Source of the DNA: Eggerthellaceae bacterium
GTDB lineage: Bacteria; Actinomycetota; Coriobacteriia; Coriobacteriales; Eggerthellaceae
Direction: 5' to 3'
Assembly: GCA_017434045.1 (NCBI GenBank)
Contig: JAFRGA010000097.1
Location: forward strand, 1-56,144
Length of the DNA: 56,144 bases
Below the pieces are notes generated by a model. It was not told the DNA's origin and did no database searches. It worked only from the letters and a program-made list of their open reading frames with translations. This document shows, in pieces, positions 45,058 to 54,277 of the stretch (position 1 is the stretch's first letter; each line of letters opens with the position of its first letter). The translations under genes and the position numbers were made by a program.

Positions 45058-45816
45058 ATGATTCATTTCGTAGGCGCAGGATCGGGTGCGGCAGACCTCA
45101 TCACAGTCCGTGGCGCGAAAATGCTCGGCGAGGCCGACGTCATCATCTATGCGGGTTCGCTCGTGAACCCCGCGCTGCTCGACTATGCCAAGGAGGGCTG
45201 CGAAATCCACAACTCCGCGCACATGACCCTCGAACAAGTCGTGGCCGTCGAACGCGCTGCCGAAGAAGCCGGCAAGATGTGCGTGCGCCTTCACACGGGC
45301 GATCCCTGCCTGTACGGCGCGCATCGCGAGCAGATGGATTTGCTCGACGAAGCCGGAATCGAGTACGAGGTCGTGCCGGGTGTCTCGTCGTTCTGCGGTG
45401 CCGCGGCAGCTCTCAAGGCCGAGTACACGCTCCCCAACGTTTCCCAGTCGGTCATCATCACGCGCATGGAAGGCCGCACGCCCGTCCCGGATGGCGAGAA
45501 GCTGCGTCTGATGGCCAGTCACGGCTGTACGATGGTGCTGTTCCTGTCCACCAGCTTGCTCGATGGCGCCGTCGAGGAGCTTCTGGCCGGCGGCTACTCG
45601 CCTGACACGCCGGCGGCTATCGTCTACAAGGCGACCTGGCCCGACGAGAAGGTATGGCGTTGCACCGTGGGCACGCTGGTCGAGACGGCGCGCGAAGCGG
45701 GCGTGAAGAACACGGCCCTCATTACCATCGGGGGATTCCTCGGCGATGCCTATGACCGCTCCAAGCTGTACGACCCCGCTTTCACCCACATGTTCCGGAA
45801 GGGAACCGACGAATAG
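45058..45816 (+). CDS. cbiF: Cobalt-precorrin-4 C11-methyltransferase
   Basis: SAM-dependent corrin methylase. IHFVGAGSGAADLITVRGAK at the start, then YAGSLVNPALL, LHTGDPCLYGAHREQMDLL and EVVPGVSSFCGAAAALKAEY. 252 aa, AAAGGA upstream. Followed by cbiG, its usual partner. Confidence 0.94.
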   Translation: MIHFVGAGSGAADLITVRGAKMLGEADVIIYAGSLVNPALLDYAKEGCEIHNSAHMTLEQVVAVERAAEEAGKMCVRLHTGDPCLYGAHREQMDLLDEAGIEYEVVPGVSSFCGAAAALKAEYTLPNVSQSVIITRMEGRTPVPDGEKLRLMASHGCTMVLFLSTSLLDGAVEELLAGGYSPDTPAAIVYKATWPDEKVWRCTVGTLVETAREAGVKNTALITIGGFLGDAYDRSKLYDPAFTHMFRKGTDE

Positions 45817-45833
45817 TCGGGCGAAGGCGACCG

Positions 45834-46967
45834 ATGAGCAGCGCAAGCAACCAGAACACCACGTCGCTTGGTTCCAAGCCGAACTTCACGTGCGCTTTCA
45901 TCGCCTTTACGCGCAGGGGCTGCGATCTGGCAACCTCGATTGCAACCGGCCTGAAAGAGCGGGGCGATTATGCGGGCGCGAGCGTCTCGGTGCACGGACC
46001 CGAGCGTTTTGCCGGCGCATGTGGCATAGAGCCCTACCAGAGCTTGGGAGCATGGACGGCCGAACAGTTCGAAGCTGCCGATGCGCTCGTGTACGTGAGT
46101 GCGACCGGCATCGCGGTGCGCGCCATCGCGCCCTATGTCCGCGACAAGTTCCACGATCCTGCCGTCGTGAGCGTCGACGAGGCGGGCCACTTCGTCGTGC
46201 CCCTGCTTTCCGGGCACGTCGGGGGTGCCAACGAGCTGGCGCGAACGGTGGCGGAGGTATGCGGCGGCCAGGCTGTCGTCTCTACCGCCACGGACGTAAA
46301 CGAGCTGTTCGCGGTCGACGAATGGGCAGCCCGGCGAGGTTATGCAATCGTCGAGCGCGTTGTCGCGAAGGAGATATCGGCCCGCTTGCTGTCAGGTGAG
46401 ACGGTGGGGTTCTCTTCCGATTTCGAGCTCGGCTGGGACCCGCCTGCGGGCGTGATCGCGGTCGGGCGGGCAAGCGGGGGGTCGCCTGAGGCTACCATGC
46501 AGGGCGAACGGCCGGACGTGGGCTTCGCCGTGTCGCTCGACGATGCGTGCCAGCCGTTCACGCGCACGTTGCATCTTGTCCCAAGGGTCGTGACCGTTGG
46601 CGTGGGCTGTCGCAAGGATGCCGATCCGGCGGTGTTGGAGCAGGCGGTTGGCGACGCTTTGGCGAAGGCCGGCATTTCGCCGCTTGCCGTGGGGCTCTTG
46701 TCCTCGATCGACGTCAAGAAAGACGAAGCGGCTATCCTGCAGCTCGCCGCCAAGCATGGCTGGGCAACCCGGTTCTACACTGCTGACGAGTTGAACGCGG
46801 TGCCGGGGGAGTTTGCCGCTTCCGATTTCGTGCGTCGCACGGTCGGGGTCGATAACGTATGCGAGCGGGCGGCGCTTGCGCAAGGGGGCCGCCTGTTGTT
46901 GGGAAAGCAGGCGGGAAACGGAACCACCGTCGCCATCGCGTTGCTCGAGGGTGGCTCAAGAAGATAG
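45834..46967 (+). CDS. cbiG: Cobalt-precorrin-5A hydrolase
   Basis: Opens the ring delta-lactone and releases acetaldehyde, which commits the route to the anaerobic pathway. N-terminal ATGIAVRAIAPYVRDKFHDP and VVPLLSGHVGGANELARTVA are diagnostic; the C-terminal CbiG domain has VGVGCRKDADP and SSIDVKKDEAAI. 377 aa. The ribosome site is weak; 17 bp after cbiF. Confidence 0.93.
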   Translation: MSSASNQNTTSLGSKPNFTCAFIAFTRRGCDLATSIATGLKERGDYAGASVSVHGPERFAGACGIEPYQSLGAWTAEQFEAADALVYVSATGIAVRAIAPYVRDKFHDPAVVSVDEAGHFVVPLLSGHVGGANELARTVAEVCGGQAVVSTATDVNELFAVDEWAARRGYAIVERVVAKEISARLLSGETVGFSSDFELGWDPPAGVIAVGRASGGSPEATMQGERPDVGFAVSLDDACQPFTRTLHLVPRVVTVGVGCRKDADPAVLEQAVGDALAKAGISPLAVGLLSSIDVKKDEAAILQLAAKHGWATRFYTADELNAVPGEFAASDFVRRTVGVDNVCERAALAQGGRLLLGKQAGNGTTVAIALLEGGSRR

Positions 46968-47026
46968 AACGAAAGCGTTCTCGTTAAAAGGGTGCTGCCG
47001 GCGAAGGCGGCGGAATGGAGACAAGC

Positions 47027-47791
47027 ATGAGCGAAGTGGCAAACGAGGGAACGGGCAAACTGTACGTCGTGGGCTTGGGGCCCGGCGGCGCCGAGGACAT
47101 GTCGGGCCGTGCCCGCAAAGCCATCGAGGCGTGCGATCTGGTTGCAGGCTACACGGTGTACATCGACCTGCTGCACGACGAGTTTCCCGAGAAGGAAATC
47201 CTGACCACGCCCATGAGGAAGGAAGTGGACCGTTGCCGCAAGGCTCTCGAGGCTGCTGCCGGGGGGCGTAGCGTCGCCATGGTGTGCTCGGGCGATCCGG
47301 GTGTGTACGGCATGGCCGGCCTCATCTTCGAGCTGGCATCCGAATACCCTCCCGTCGACATCGAGGTCATCCCCGGCGTGTCCGCTTCAACGGGAGGCGC
47401 GGCCGTGCTCGGCGCCCCGCTCATGCATGACTGGTGCACCATCTCGCTCTCGGACCTTTTGACCCCGTGGGAGAAGATCGAGCAGCGTCTAACTGCCGCA
47501 GCCCAGGCCGATTTCGTCATCAGCCTCTACAATCCCTCTTCGCACAAGCGCCCCGACTACCTGCAACGTGCCTGCGACATCCTGCTTGCCGCCGGCAAGG
47601 ACCCGGACACCGTGTGCGGCACGGTGCGCAACATCGGGCGCGAAGGCGAGGAGGCGAACATCATGACCCTCGCGAAGCTGCGGGATACGAAAGTCGATAT
47701 GTTCACGTGCGTTTACATCGGCAATTCCCAGACGCAGGAGATAGACGGGCACATGGTCACCCCGCGCGGGTACCTGCAACGAGAGGACTAG
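47027..47791 (+). CDS. cbiH: Cobalt-factor III / precorrin-3B C17-methyltransferase
   Basis: Ring-contraction methylase. LYVVGLGPGGAEDMSGRARK, SGDPGVYGMAG, IPGVSASTGGAAVLGAPLMH and SLYNPSSHKRPDYLQ fit the CobJ/CbiH family. I prefer the ATG at 47027 because GGAG lies 6 nt upstream; an ATG at 47015 is in frame. Confidence 0.93.
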   Translation: MSEVANEGTGKLYVVGLGPGGAEDMSGRARKAIEACDLVAGYTVYIDLLHDEFPEKEILTTPMRKEVDRCRKALEAAAGGRSVAMVCSGDPGVYGMAGLIFELASEYPPVDIEVIPGVSASTGGAAVLGAPLMHDWCTISLSDLLTPWEKIEQRLTAAAQADFVISLYNPSSHKRPDYLQRACDILLAAGKDPDTVCGTVRNIGREGEEANIMTLAKLRDTKVDMFTCVYIGNSQTQEIDGHMVTPRGYLQRED

Positions 47792-47842
47792 GCGCGCGGG
47801 CATCTTCTTTGGAAACAGGCCGAAACGAGATAGGAGACGATT

Positions 47843-48076
47843 GTGGAAACGCCGATTCTGTACTACTGGGCACCTTGCCCCACCTGCTCGATTGCCACGC
47901 ATTACGCCGCAGAGCATGGGATTGCGCTTGACTTGCGCGATGTCGAGCAGGTAGGTCCCTACAACGAACTGCTCGCGCTTGGCGGGGACGCCAACAAGAT
48001 CCCGTACTTCTACGATGGCGAACAGCTCATCGAGGGCAACGACGCCGTCATGGAGCATTTGAAGACGCTTGGATAG
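47843..48076 (+). CDS. Glutaredoxin-like small protein
   Basis: 77 aa with a thioredoxin/glutaredoxin fold. The redox motif is APCPTC near the N-terminus, and KIPYFYDGEQLIEGNDAVMEHL matches the cis-proline region and C-terminal helix. GTG start, TAGGAG upstream. It lies inside the corrin run, where it might reduce thiols or metal; that role is inferred from position only. Confidence 0.78.
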   Translation: METPILYYWAPCPTCSIATHYAAEHGIALDLRDVEQVGPYNELLALGGDANKIPYFYDGEQLIEGNDAVMEHLKTLG

Positions 48077-48133
48077 GGAAGCTGCGGGCGAAGCGCGGAT
48101 TAGCGTGAGATTGTAACTGAAAGGGCTGTTCAC

Positions 48134-49612
48134 GTGGAAGTATTGGTGTTTGGCGGGACTGCCGAAGGGCGTGAGCTCGTCGAGTGGCTCAGCGACCTTG
48201 ACGCATGCGATGTCGTGACGTGCGCGGCGACGGAGTACGGCGGCGAGCTGGTGGATGGGCTTGCGCGCGTGACCTCGCTCGTCGGGCCGCTCGATGCCGA
48301 GGCGAAAGAGCGTCTGGTGGCCGAGCATGATTTCGCATGCATCGTGGACGCGACGCATCCCTATGCGACGCATGTCACGCAGAGCATCGCCGCTCTCGCC
48401 GAAGCTCACGAGCTGCCCCTTCTGCGCCTCGTACGCGATGAGGACGACGGGGGCTGCTATACGCTCGTCCCGGATGTGCAGGAGGCGGCCGAATACGTCG
48501 CGCACCTCGAGGGCAACGTCATGCTCACGACGGGTGCGAAGGACCTCGCGACGTTCGTCACGGCCATGCCCGATTTCGAAGAGCGGTTGTTCGTGCGCAT
48601 ACTGCCCGTTGAAGCTTCGGTGACGAAGGCGCATGAGCTCGGCATCCCTGCAAGCCGCATCATCGCCATGCAGGGGCCGTTCTCGTTCGACATGAACGTG
48701 GCGACCATGCGCCAGTACGGCATTCGCGCGATGGTGACCAAAGCGTCGGGGAGCACGGGTGGGTTCCAGGAGAAGATCGACGCAGCAGCTGCCTGCGGCG
48801 CGGAGCTCGTGGTTATCCAGCGGCCCGAAGAGAAGGAGGGCCTGCTCTTCGGAGAAGTGCAAGCCGAATTGGCGCGTATGCTGGGCGTTTCGTATATCGA
48901 AGAGCCTGTGACGGAAAAGGTCGCGTCGGCTTCCGACTCGGAAGGGTCTTCCCCAAGGATGGTGTATCTCGTGGGCATTGGGCTTGGTAATCCCGACACG
49001 CTCACAATCGAGGCGGCGAAGGCCATCGGGCGCAGTGATTTGCTCATAGGGGCGAAGCGCATGCTCGAGCCGTACGAATCCCGCACGTGCCAGAAGCTCG
49101 CCCTCATCAAGAGCGACGACATCGTCGAGGCGTTGCGCAGGTCGGACGCCCAGCGCGCCTGCGTGCTGTTCTCGGGTGACGTGGGCTTCTACAGCGGCGC
49201 CACTGCGCTTTCTGAAAAACTGCGCAGCGTGGAGGGGCTGGAAGTCCGTTCCATTCCCGGCATCTCGTCGGTTGTGTGCCTCTGCGCGCGCCTGCTGACG
49301 CCATGGCAGGACGTGCACCTGGTATCGGCCCACGGTCGCGAATGCGATCCGGTCGAGGAAGTGCGCACGAACGCCAAGACCTTCATGCTCACAGGCGGGA
49401 AGACGAAAGCCCGCGATGTGTGCGCCCTGCTCGTGGAAGCCGGTCTCGGCGATGTGATCGTGCACGTGGGCGAGCGCTTGTCCTATGACGACGAGCGCAT
49501 CGTGAACGGGACGGCAGCCGAGCTGGCCCAGCAGGAGTTCCTCGATTTGGCGGTCATGCTCGTCGAGAACCCCGCCGTGCCCAAGTACGAGCCCGGCAAG
49601 TTGGAGTCGTGA
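48134..49612 (+). CDS. cbiJ-cbiE: Precorrin-6A reductase / precorrin-7 C5-methyltransferase fusion
   Basis: Residues about 1-245 are CbiJ/CobK (VLVFGGTAEGRELVEWL, VDATHPYATHVTQSI, VTKASGSTGGFQEKIDAA). Residues about 276-485 are CbiE (VYLVGIGLGNPDTLTIEAAK, VLFSGDVGFYSGA, IPGISSVVCLCARLLTPWQD, FMLTGGKTKARDVC). CbiE is more often joined to CbiT; no CbiT domain is present here. GTG start with AAAGGG. Confidence 0.92.
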   Translation: MEVLVFGGTAEGRELVEWLSDLDACDVVTCAATEYGGELVDGLARVTSLVGPLDAEAKERLVAEHDFACIVDATHPYATHVTQSIAALAEAHELPLLRLVRDEDDGGCYTLVPDVQEAAEYVAHLEGNVMLTTGAKDLATFVTAMPDFEERLFVRILPVEASVTKAHELGIPASRIIAMQGPFSFDMNVATMRQYGIRAMVTKASGSTGGFQEKIDAAAACGAELVVIQRPEEKEGLLFGEVQAELARMLGVSYIEEPVTEKVASASDSEGSSPRMVYLVGIGLGNPDTLTIEAAKAIGRSDLLIGAKRMLEPYESRTCQKLALIKSDDIVEALRRSDAQRACVLFSGDVGFYSGATALSEKLRSVEGLEVRSIPGISSVVCLCARLLTPWQDVHLVSAHGRECDPVEEVRTNAKTFMLTGGKTKARDVCALLVEAGLGDVIVHVGERLSYDDERIVNGTAAELAQQEFLDLAVMLVENPAVPKYEPGKLES

Positions 49613-49711
49613 TGAGCGGGAAAGCAGGAAAGGTGACGTAGTCCCACGTTGTTGATTGCGGAAAAGGGTTCGCGTACGACGTTAGCTGTGGGTCTGCCCA
49701 CCTGAAGGTTG

Positions 49712-49927
49712 GCCGCTTCCGCAGGCGGCGGCGATGTGGTGTGCGAGTGAAGTGATTTCCGCCGAGGACGCTGTAGGCGAACCCTGTCGAACCTGACACG
49801 AGGTCAGGCCTTCTGTCAGGTCGCCTGCCCGAAGGGGTGAGCCGCTTCCGCAGGCGGGCAGCGATGTGGTGTGTGAATGGGGTCGTTACCGCCGAGGACG
49901 CTGTAGGCGAACCCCTTCGGGCGGGCG
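49712..49927. repeat. Tandem structured repeat before cbiA
   Basis: Two 73-74-bp copies (49712-49784 and 49841-49914), both starting gccgcttccgcaggcggg/c and ending gacgctgtaggcgaaccc. Each can form two hairpins (gccgc/gcggc and cgcc/ggcg). Copy 2 is also enclosed by a 12-bp stem (49827-49838 with 49911-49922). A gaacctgacac/gtcaggt repeat separates them. It lacks the B12-box and other cobalamin riboswitch signatures. It could be leader RNA or a dispersed repeat. Confidence 0.65.
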
Positions 49928-49974
49928 ACGTTATCGGGCAGTAACGCACGATGCGAGTTCCGAAAGGACCGATT

Positions 49975-51342
49975 ATGAAGACCAAGGCGCCACGCCTTTT
50001 GATATGCGCTCCTGCCAGCGGGGGCGGCAAGACGACGTTCACCTGCGGCTTGTTGCAGGCGTTCGCGAATCGCGGCCTGAGGCTTCAGGCTTGCAAGTGC
50101 GGCCCCGATTACATCGACCCCATGTTCCACCGCGAGGTGATAGGGGCGGATTCGCGGAACCTGGACCTGTTCTTCATGAGCGAGAACCAGGTGCGCGAGC
50201 TCGTAGCCGGCGGCGCGCGCGAGGCTGACATGACCGTCATCGAGGGCGTCATGGGCTATTACGACGGCATCGCGGTGAGCGACGAGGCGTCTGCCTGGGA
50301 TGTCGCCCGCGCCACCGGGACGCCTGCCGTGCTCGTGGTAGACGGGAAAGGCCGCGCGCGCTCCATTGCCGCGGAAGTGCTCGGATTCTTGCGTTTCCGC
50401 AATCCGAGCGGTATTGCGGGCGTGGTGATCAACCGCTGCGCGCCCATGCTCTATCCTCGCTTGAAAGAGCTCATCGAACAGGAATGCGGCATCCGCGCAT
50501 ACGGCTACGTTCCCGTCTTGCAGGATTGCAGCCTCGAGAGCCGCCATCTCGGGCTCGTGACGGCTTCCGAAGTGGCGGATTTGCAGGTCAAGCTCAACAA
50601 GATCGCAACAACGTTCGAGGAAACCATCGATATCGACGGCCTGTTGGAACTGGCGGGCACAGCCCCCGAGCTTTCATACGAGGAAAACGCGTTGAACCCC
50701 CCATCCCTTGAACACGCTCCGAGAATCGCCGTGGCCCATGACGATGCGTTCTGCTTTTACTATTCCGATACGCTGAGGACGATGGAGCATCTTGGCGCCG
50801 AACTCGTGAACTTCTCCCCGCTTTCAGACGCCCATCTGCCGGAAGGTGCAAGCGGGCTTTACCTTGGCGGAGGGTATCCCGAGCTGCACTGCTCCGAGCT
50901 CAGCGGGAACACGACGCTCCTCGCCGAGATCCGCGAAGCAGCCGAGGCGGGCATGCCGATCATAGCTGAGTGCGGAGGGTTCATGTTCCTGCACGAGGAA
51001 CTCGAGGATGCCGAGGGGCGTTTTTGGCCCATGGTGGGCGTCATCCCGGGGCGCTCGTTCAAGACGCCGCGACTCAGCCGTTTCGGGTACATCGACATCG
51101 AGGCGAAAGCGGATAACCTACTTTGTGGGGTGGGCGATTCGCTGCCTGCGCACGAGTTTCACTACTGGGACAGCGATGCGCCAGGTGGCGCCTTCCGCGC
51201 GCAGAAGCCCCAGAGCCCCCTCGGCTGGGAATGCGCTCATGCCACGCCGACGCTTTATGCCGGCTACCCACATCTCTGCCTCCACGCATGCCCCTCGTCG
51301 CTGGAACGCTTCGTGCGCGCCTGTGCTCAGTACCATGCCTGA
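49975..51342 (+). CDS. cbiA: Cobyrinate a,c-diamide synthase
   Basis: ATP- and glutamine-dependent amidation of the a and c side chains. N-terminal P-loop ICAPASGGGKTTFTCGLLQA, then CKCGPDYIDPMFH. The C-terminal amidotransferase domain has the nucleophile in IIAECGGFMFLHEEL and His in HEFHYWD. The ATG at 49975 is chosen for AAAGGA 7 nt upstream; the ATG at 49951 has none. 455 aa. Confidence 0.95.
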   Translation: MKTKAPRLLICAPASGGGKTTFTCGLLQAFANRGLRLQACKCGPDYIDPMFHREVIGADSRNLDLFFMSENQVRELVAGGAREADMTVIEGVMGYYDGIAVSDEASAWDVARATGTPAVLVVDGKGRARSIAAEVLGFLRFRNPSGIAGVVINRCAPMLYPRLKELIEQECGIRAYGYVPVLQDCSLESRHLGLVTASEVADLQVKLNKIATTFEETIDIDGLLELAGTAPELSYEENALNPPSLEHAPRIAVAHDDAFCFYYSDTLRTMEHLGAELVNFSPLSDAHLPEGASGLYLGGGYPELHCSELSGNTTLLAEIREAAEAGMPIIAECGGFMFLHEELEDAEGRFWPMVGVIPGRSFKTPRLSRFGYIDIEAKADNLLCGVGDSLPAHEFHYWDSDAPGGAFRAQKPQSPLGWECAHATPTLYAGYPHLCLHACPSSLERFVRACAQYHA

Positions 51343-51344
51343 TA

Positions 51345-51350
51345 TATAAT
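51345..51350 (+). promoter_or_regulatory. Candidate -10 box for the permease-kinase gene
   Basis: TATAAT within gatatataat, 2 bp after the cbiA stop and 24 bp before the GTG start of the next gene. It suggests that gene has its own promoter within the corrin run. Confidence 0.5.
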
Positions 51351-51373
51351 TCTCTGGTAGCAATTGGGTTGGA

Positions 51374-54187
51374 GTGAAGAGCACAGTAGCTATGGATGAC
51401 CACATCACCACCAAGGCCTTAGACCGTTACCTTTCCCCGCTTGACGTGTGGGCCATGGCCTTCGGTGTCATGGTGGGCTGGGGTGCCTTCGTCATGCCAG
51501 GAACGACGTTCCTTCCGGTGGCCGGCCCGTTGGGCACCGTCATCGCCATGGCGATCAGCACGGCGATCATGCTGATCATCGGGGTCAACGTGGCGTTCCT
51601 CATGGCAAGGCACCCCCGAACGGGCGGCTTGTACTCGTATGCGAAGGAGGCGTTCGGGCGGGATCACGCATTTCTCTGCGCGTGGTTTCTGTGCTTGTCC
51701 TATTTGACGATCGTCTTCCTGAACGCGAGCGCACTGTTCATCGTGGTTCGGACCCTGTTCGGCGGACTGTTGGAGACCGGTGCCCATTACGTGATTGCGG
51801 GAAACGTCGTTTATGCAGGCGAAGTGGGCGTGACGATGGCGGCGCTCCTCGCCGTGGGGCTGCTCTACATCGCAGCCAAGCCGGCCCTGCAATACGTTCA
51901 CACGTTCCTCGCGGTCTTGCTCGCGGCGGGCGCCTTGATAGTATCGGCCCTCTGCGTGCCCCATGTGCTATCGGGGAATGTTGCGCTCGGCTTTGGAACG
52001 GCGGGGGTTGACAGTGCTTACGGTGTTTTCAGCTTGATCATCCTGGCGCCCTGGGCGTTCGTTGGCTTCGAGGTCATCTCGTTCGATACAGCCCATTTCA
52101 AGTTTCCCGTAAAGAACTCCAAGGCGATTATCATAGTTGGCGTGATCATCGCCGGCTTAACCTATGCCGCTATGGCGCTTGTGAGCGTGGCGGTGGTGCC
52201 CGACGGTTTTAGCTCTTGGGGAGAATACATAGCGAACCTCGGTAAATTGAGCGGCGTCGCCGCCGTTCCGACGTTCTATGTTGCGAGCGAAATCATGGGG
52301 CCTGCAGGACTTGTCGTCATCGGCATTTCGGCTACGGCTGCCATCCTCACCGGCATCATAGGAGGCTACCGCGCCACGACACGCATGCTCTCCACCATGG
52401 CAGAGGACCGCATCTTGTCCCAGAGGTTTTCCAAGACGAGCTACAGCATACTGTTCATCATGGTTCTGTCGATGTCGATCTCACTTCTGGGCAGGAACAA
52501 TCTCAGCTGGTTTGTCGACCTGACGGCCTTCGGCGCGATAGTCTGCTTCGGATACACGTCCGCAGCTACATACAAAGCGGCAAAAGCGGAGGCCAACCGC
52601 GCCATGATGGTCACAGGCGTGATTGGCACGGTTATCTCGGTGGCGTTCGTCGTCGTTCAGCTGGTGCCCCGGCTCACTGCCCTGGAGGCCATGGGAAACG
52701 AGGCCTTCCTGCTCTTGTCGCTGTGGTGCCTGCTCGGGTTCGTGTTCTACTGGAGGACCGTCATCCATTCCACCCTCTCCGAGTACAGCGGCATGTCCGT
52801 TTCAGGCATCGTGCTGTTTGCCCTGCTTGTTTACTCGGCGCTGATGTGGCTTGCGAAGACGATCATGGAGTGCGAAACCGTCGAGGCAGCACGCTCGTCT
52901 TTGGTGGCAGGCGGTGGCGTCTTGCTCCTCATCGTGTTCGTGGGACTCGTCGTCATGCTCTACGTTCAGAATCTGGTCAGGATCAAGCACGAGGCGGTCG
53001 AGCGCGAGAAGATTAGAGCTGTAGAGGGGAGCCTCGCAAAAAGCCAATTCCTCTTCAACATGTCTCATGACATCCGCACGCCCATGAATGCCATCATAGG
53101 CTACACGACCCTCGCCAAACAGGAGGCTGAAACGCCTCAGCTGCAAGATTACCTGACCAAGATCGAGAGCTCCAGCCAGCATCTGCTCTCCTTGCTCAAC
53201 GATATCCTGGAGATGAGCCGTATCGAGAGCGGCAAACTCGAGCTTGACTTCACGCCGGAAGACCTCCCTGCCATTTTCGAGGATATTTACGACCTGTTCT
53301 CGGGGCAGATGGCACAGAAGGGCATCGACTACTCCGTCCATGCCTCGCAACTCAAGAACCGCTACGTGTGGTGCGACAAGCAGAGCTTGAACCGCGTGCT
53401 CCTGAACGTTCTCAGCAACGCATACAAATTCACCCCCGAGGGTGGGACAATCAAAGTGTCGGTTTTGGAGATGGGCAATGCTGAAGACGGTTACGGTTCC
53501 TACGAGATAAGCATCCAGGACACCGGCATCGGCATGTCCAAGGAGTTCGTCGACAAGATGTTCAACGCCTTCGAGCGCGAGCGCACCTCCACCGTCAGCG
53601 GAATCGAGGGAACGGGCCTGGGTCTTGCCATAACGAAACGCATCGTCGACTTGATGGGCGGCACCATCGAGGTGCTCACGTCCCCGGGTAGCGGAACGGT
53701 GTTCATTATCCGGGTGAAGTTCAGGCTTGCTAGGGAAGACGAGCTGCCCTCGACCGACGAAAAGGAAGACTCGCATCTCGCGGAGCAGAACATGGCGTTC
53801 TCGGGAATGCGCGTTCTGTTGGTTGAGGACAACATCATCAACATGGAAATAGCCAACCTCATCCTCGAGCAACTCGGTTTCATAGTCGACACGGCGGAGG
53901 ACGGCAAGATGGCTGTCGAGATGGTGGAGGAGTTTCCACCTTCCACATACGACATCATCTTGATGGATATCCAGATGCCGATCATGGACGGGTACGAGGC
54001 AACGCGGGAAATCAGGTCCCTCGAAGACCCAACGCGCGCAAACGTGCCAATCGTCGCCATGACCGCCAACGCCTTCGCCGAGGACGTGCAGACGGCGCGT
54101 GATGTCGGAATGCAAGGGCATATCGCGAAGCCGATAGACATCGCGGTGATGGTGCAAACCCTGAACGATGTGATTCGGAAAGACTAG
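51374..54187 (+). CDS. APC-family permease fused to a hybrid histidine kinase
   Basis: 937 aa. Residues about 15-535 are an amino-acid/polyamine-type permease with 12 or more helices (MVGWGAFVMPGTTFLPVAGP, MARHPRTGGLYSYAKEAFG, LAPWAFVGFEVISFD, GGYRATTRMLSTMAEDRIL). A short charged linker leads to HisKA with phospho-acceptor His565 (FNMSHDIRTPMNAIIGY), HATPase (NVLSNAYKFTPEGG, DTGIGM, GTGLGLAITKRIV) and a receiver with Asp865 (IILMDIQMPIMDGYEATR). No output domain, so it needs a phosphotransfer partner elsewhere. It sits between cbiA and cbiP. Starts are GTG 51374 or ATG 51392, neither with ideal spacing. Confidence 0.92.
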   Translation: MKSTVAMDDHITTKALDRYLSPLDVWAMAFGVMVGWGAFVMPGTTFLPVAGPLGTVIAMAISTAIMLIIGVNVAFLMARHPRTGGLYSYAKEAFGRDHAFLCAWFLCLSYLTIVFLNASALFIVVRTLFGGLLETGAHYVIAGNVVYAGEVGVTMAALLAVGLLYIAAKPALQYVHTFLAVLLAAGALIVSALCVPHVLSGNVALGFGTAGVDSAYGVFSLIILAPWAFVGFEVISFDTAHFKFPVKNSKAIIIVGVIIAGLTYAAMALVSVAVVPDGFSSWGEYIANLGKLSGVAAVPTFYVASEIMGPAGLVVIGISATAAILTGIIGGYRATTRMLSTMAEDRILSQRFSKTSYSILFIMVLSMSISLLGRNNLSWFVDLTAFGAIVCFGYTSAATYKAAKAEANRAMMVTGVIGTVISVAFVVVQLVPRLTALEAMGNEAFLLLSLWCLLGFVFYWRTVIHSTLSEYSGMSVSGIVLFALLVYSALMWLAKTIMECETVEAARSSLVAGGGVLLLIVFVGLVVMLYVQNLVRIKHEAVEREKIRAVEGSLAKSQFLFNMSHDIRTPMNAIIGYTTLAKQEAETPQLQDYLTKIESSSQHLLSLLNDILEMSRIESGKLELDFTPEDLPAIFEDIYDLFSGQMAQKGIDYSVHASQLKNRYVWCDKQSLNRVLLNVLSNAYKFTPEGGTIKVSVLEMGNAEDGYGSYEISIQDTGIGMSKEFVDKMFNAFERERTSTVSGIEGTGLGLAITKRIVDLMGGTIEVLTSPGSGTVFIIRVKFRLAREDELPSTDEKEDSHLAEQNMAFSGMRVLLVEDNIINMEIANLILEQLGFIVDTAEDGKMAVEMVEEFPPSTYDIILMDIQMPIMDGYEATREIRSLEDPTRANVPIVAMTANAFAEDVQTARDVGMQGHIAKPIDIAVMVQTLNDVIRKD

Positions 54188-54277
54188 CCTGGAGTTTAGG
54201 AGAACGGACCGTTCGAGATGCTTGAATGCCTGCTAGCACTGTAAACGGAATTCTGGACAGAAAGAGGAAGTGGGAGC

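Noticed and set aside
47489..49465. 658-codon minus-strand frame across cbiH and cbiJ-cbiE
   Set aside because: Antisense shadow of conserved corrin genes.
49712..49927. Second cobalamin riboswitch before cbiA
   Set aside because: The B12-box (GAAGNCAGG...CC) and other core aptamer segments are absent, unlike at 26427-26537.
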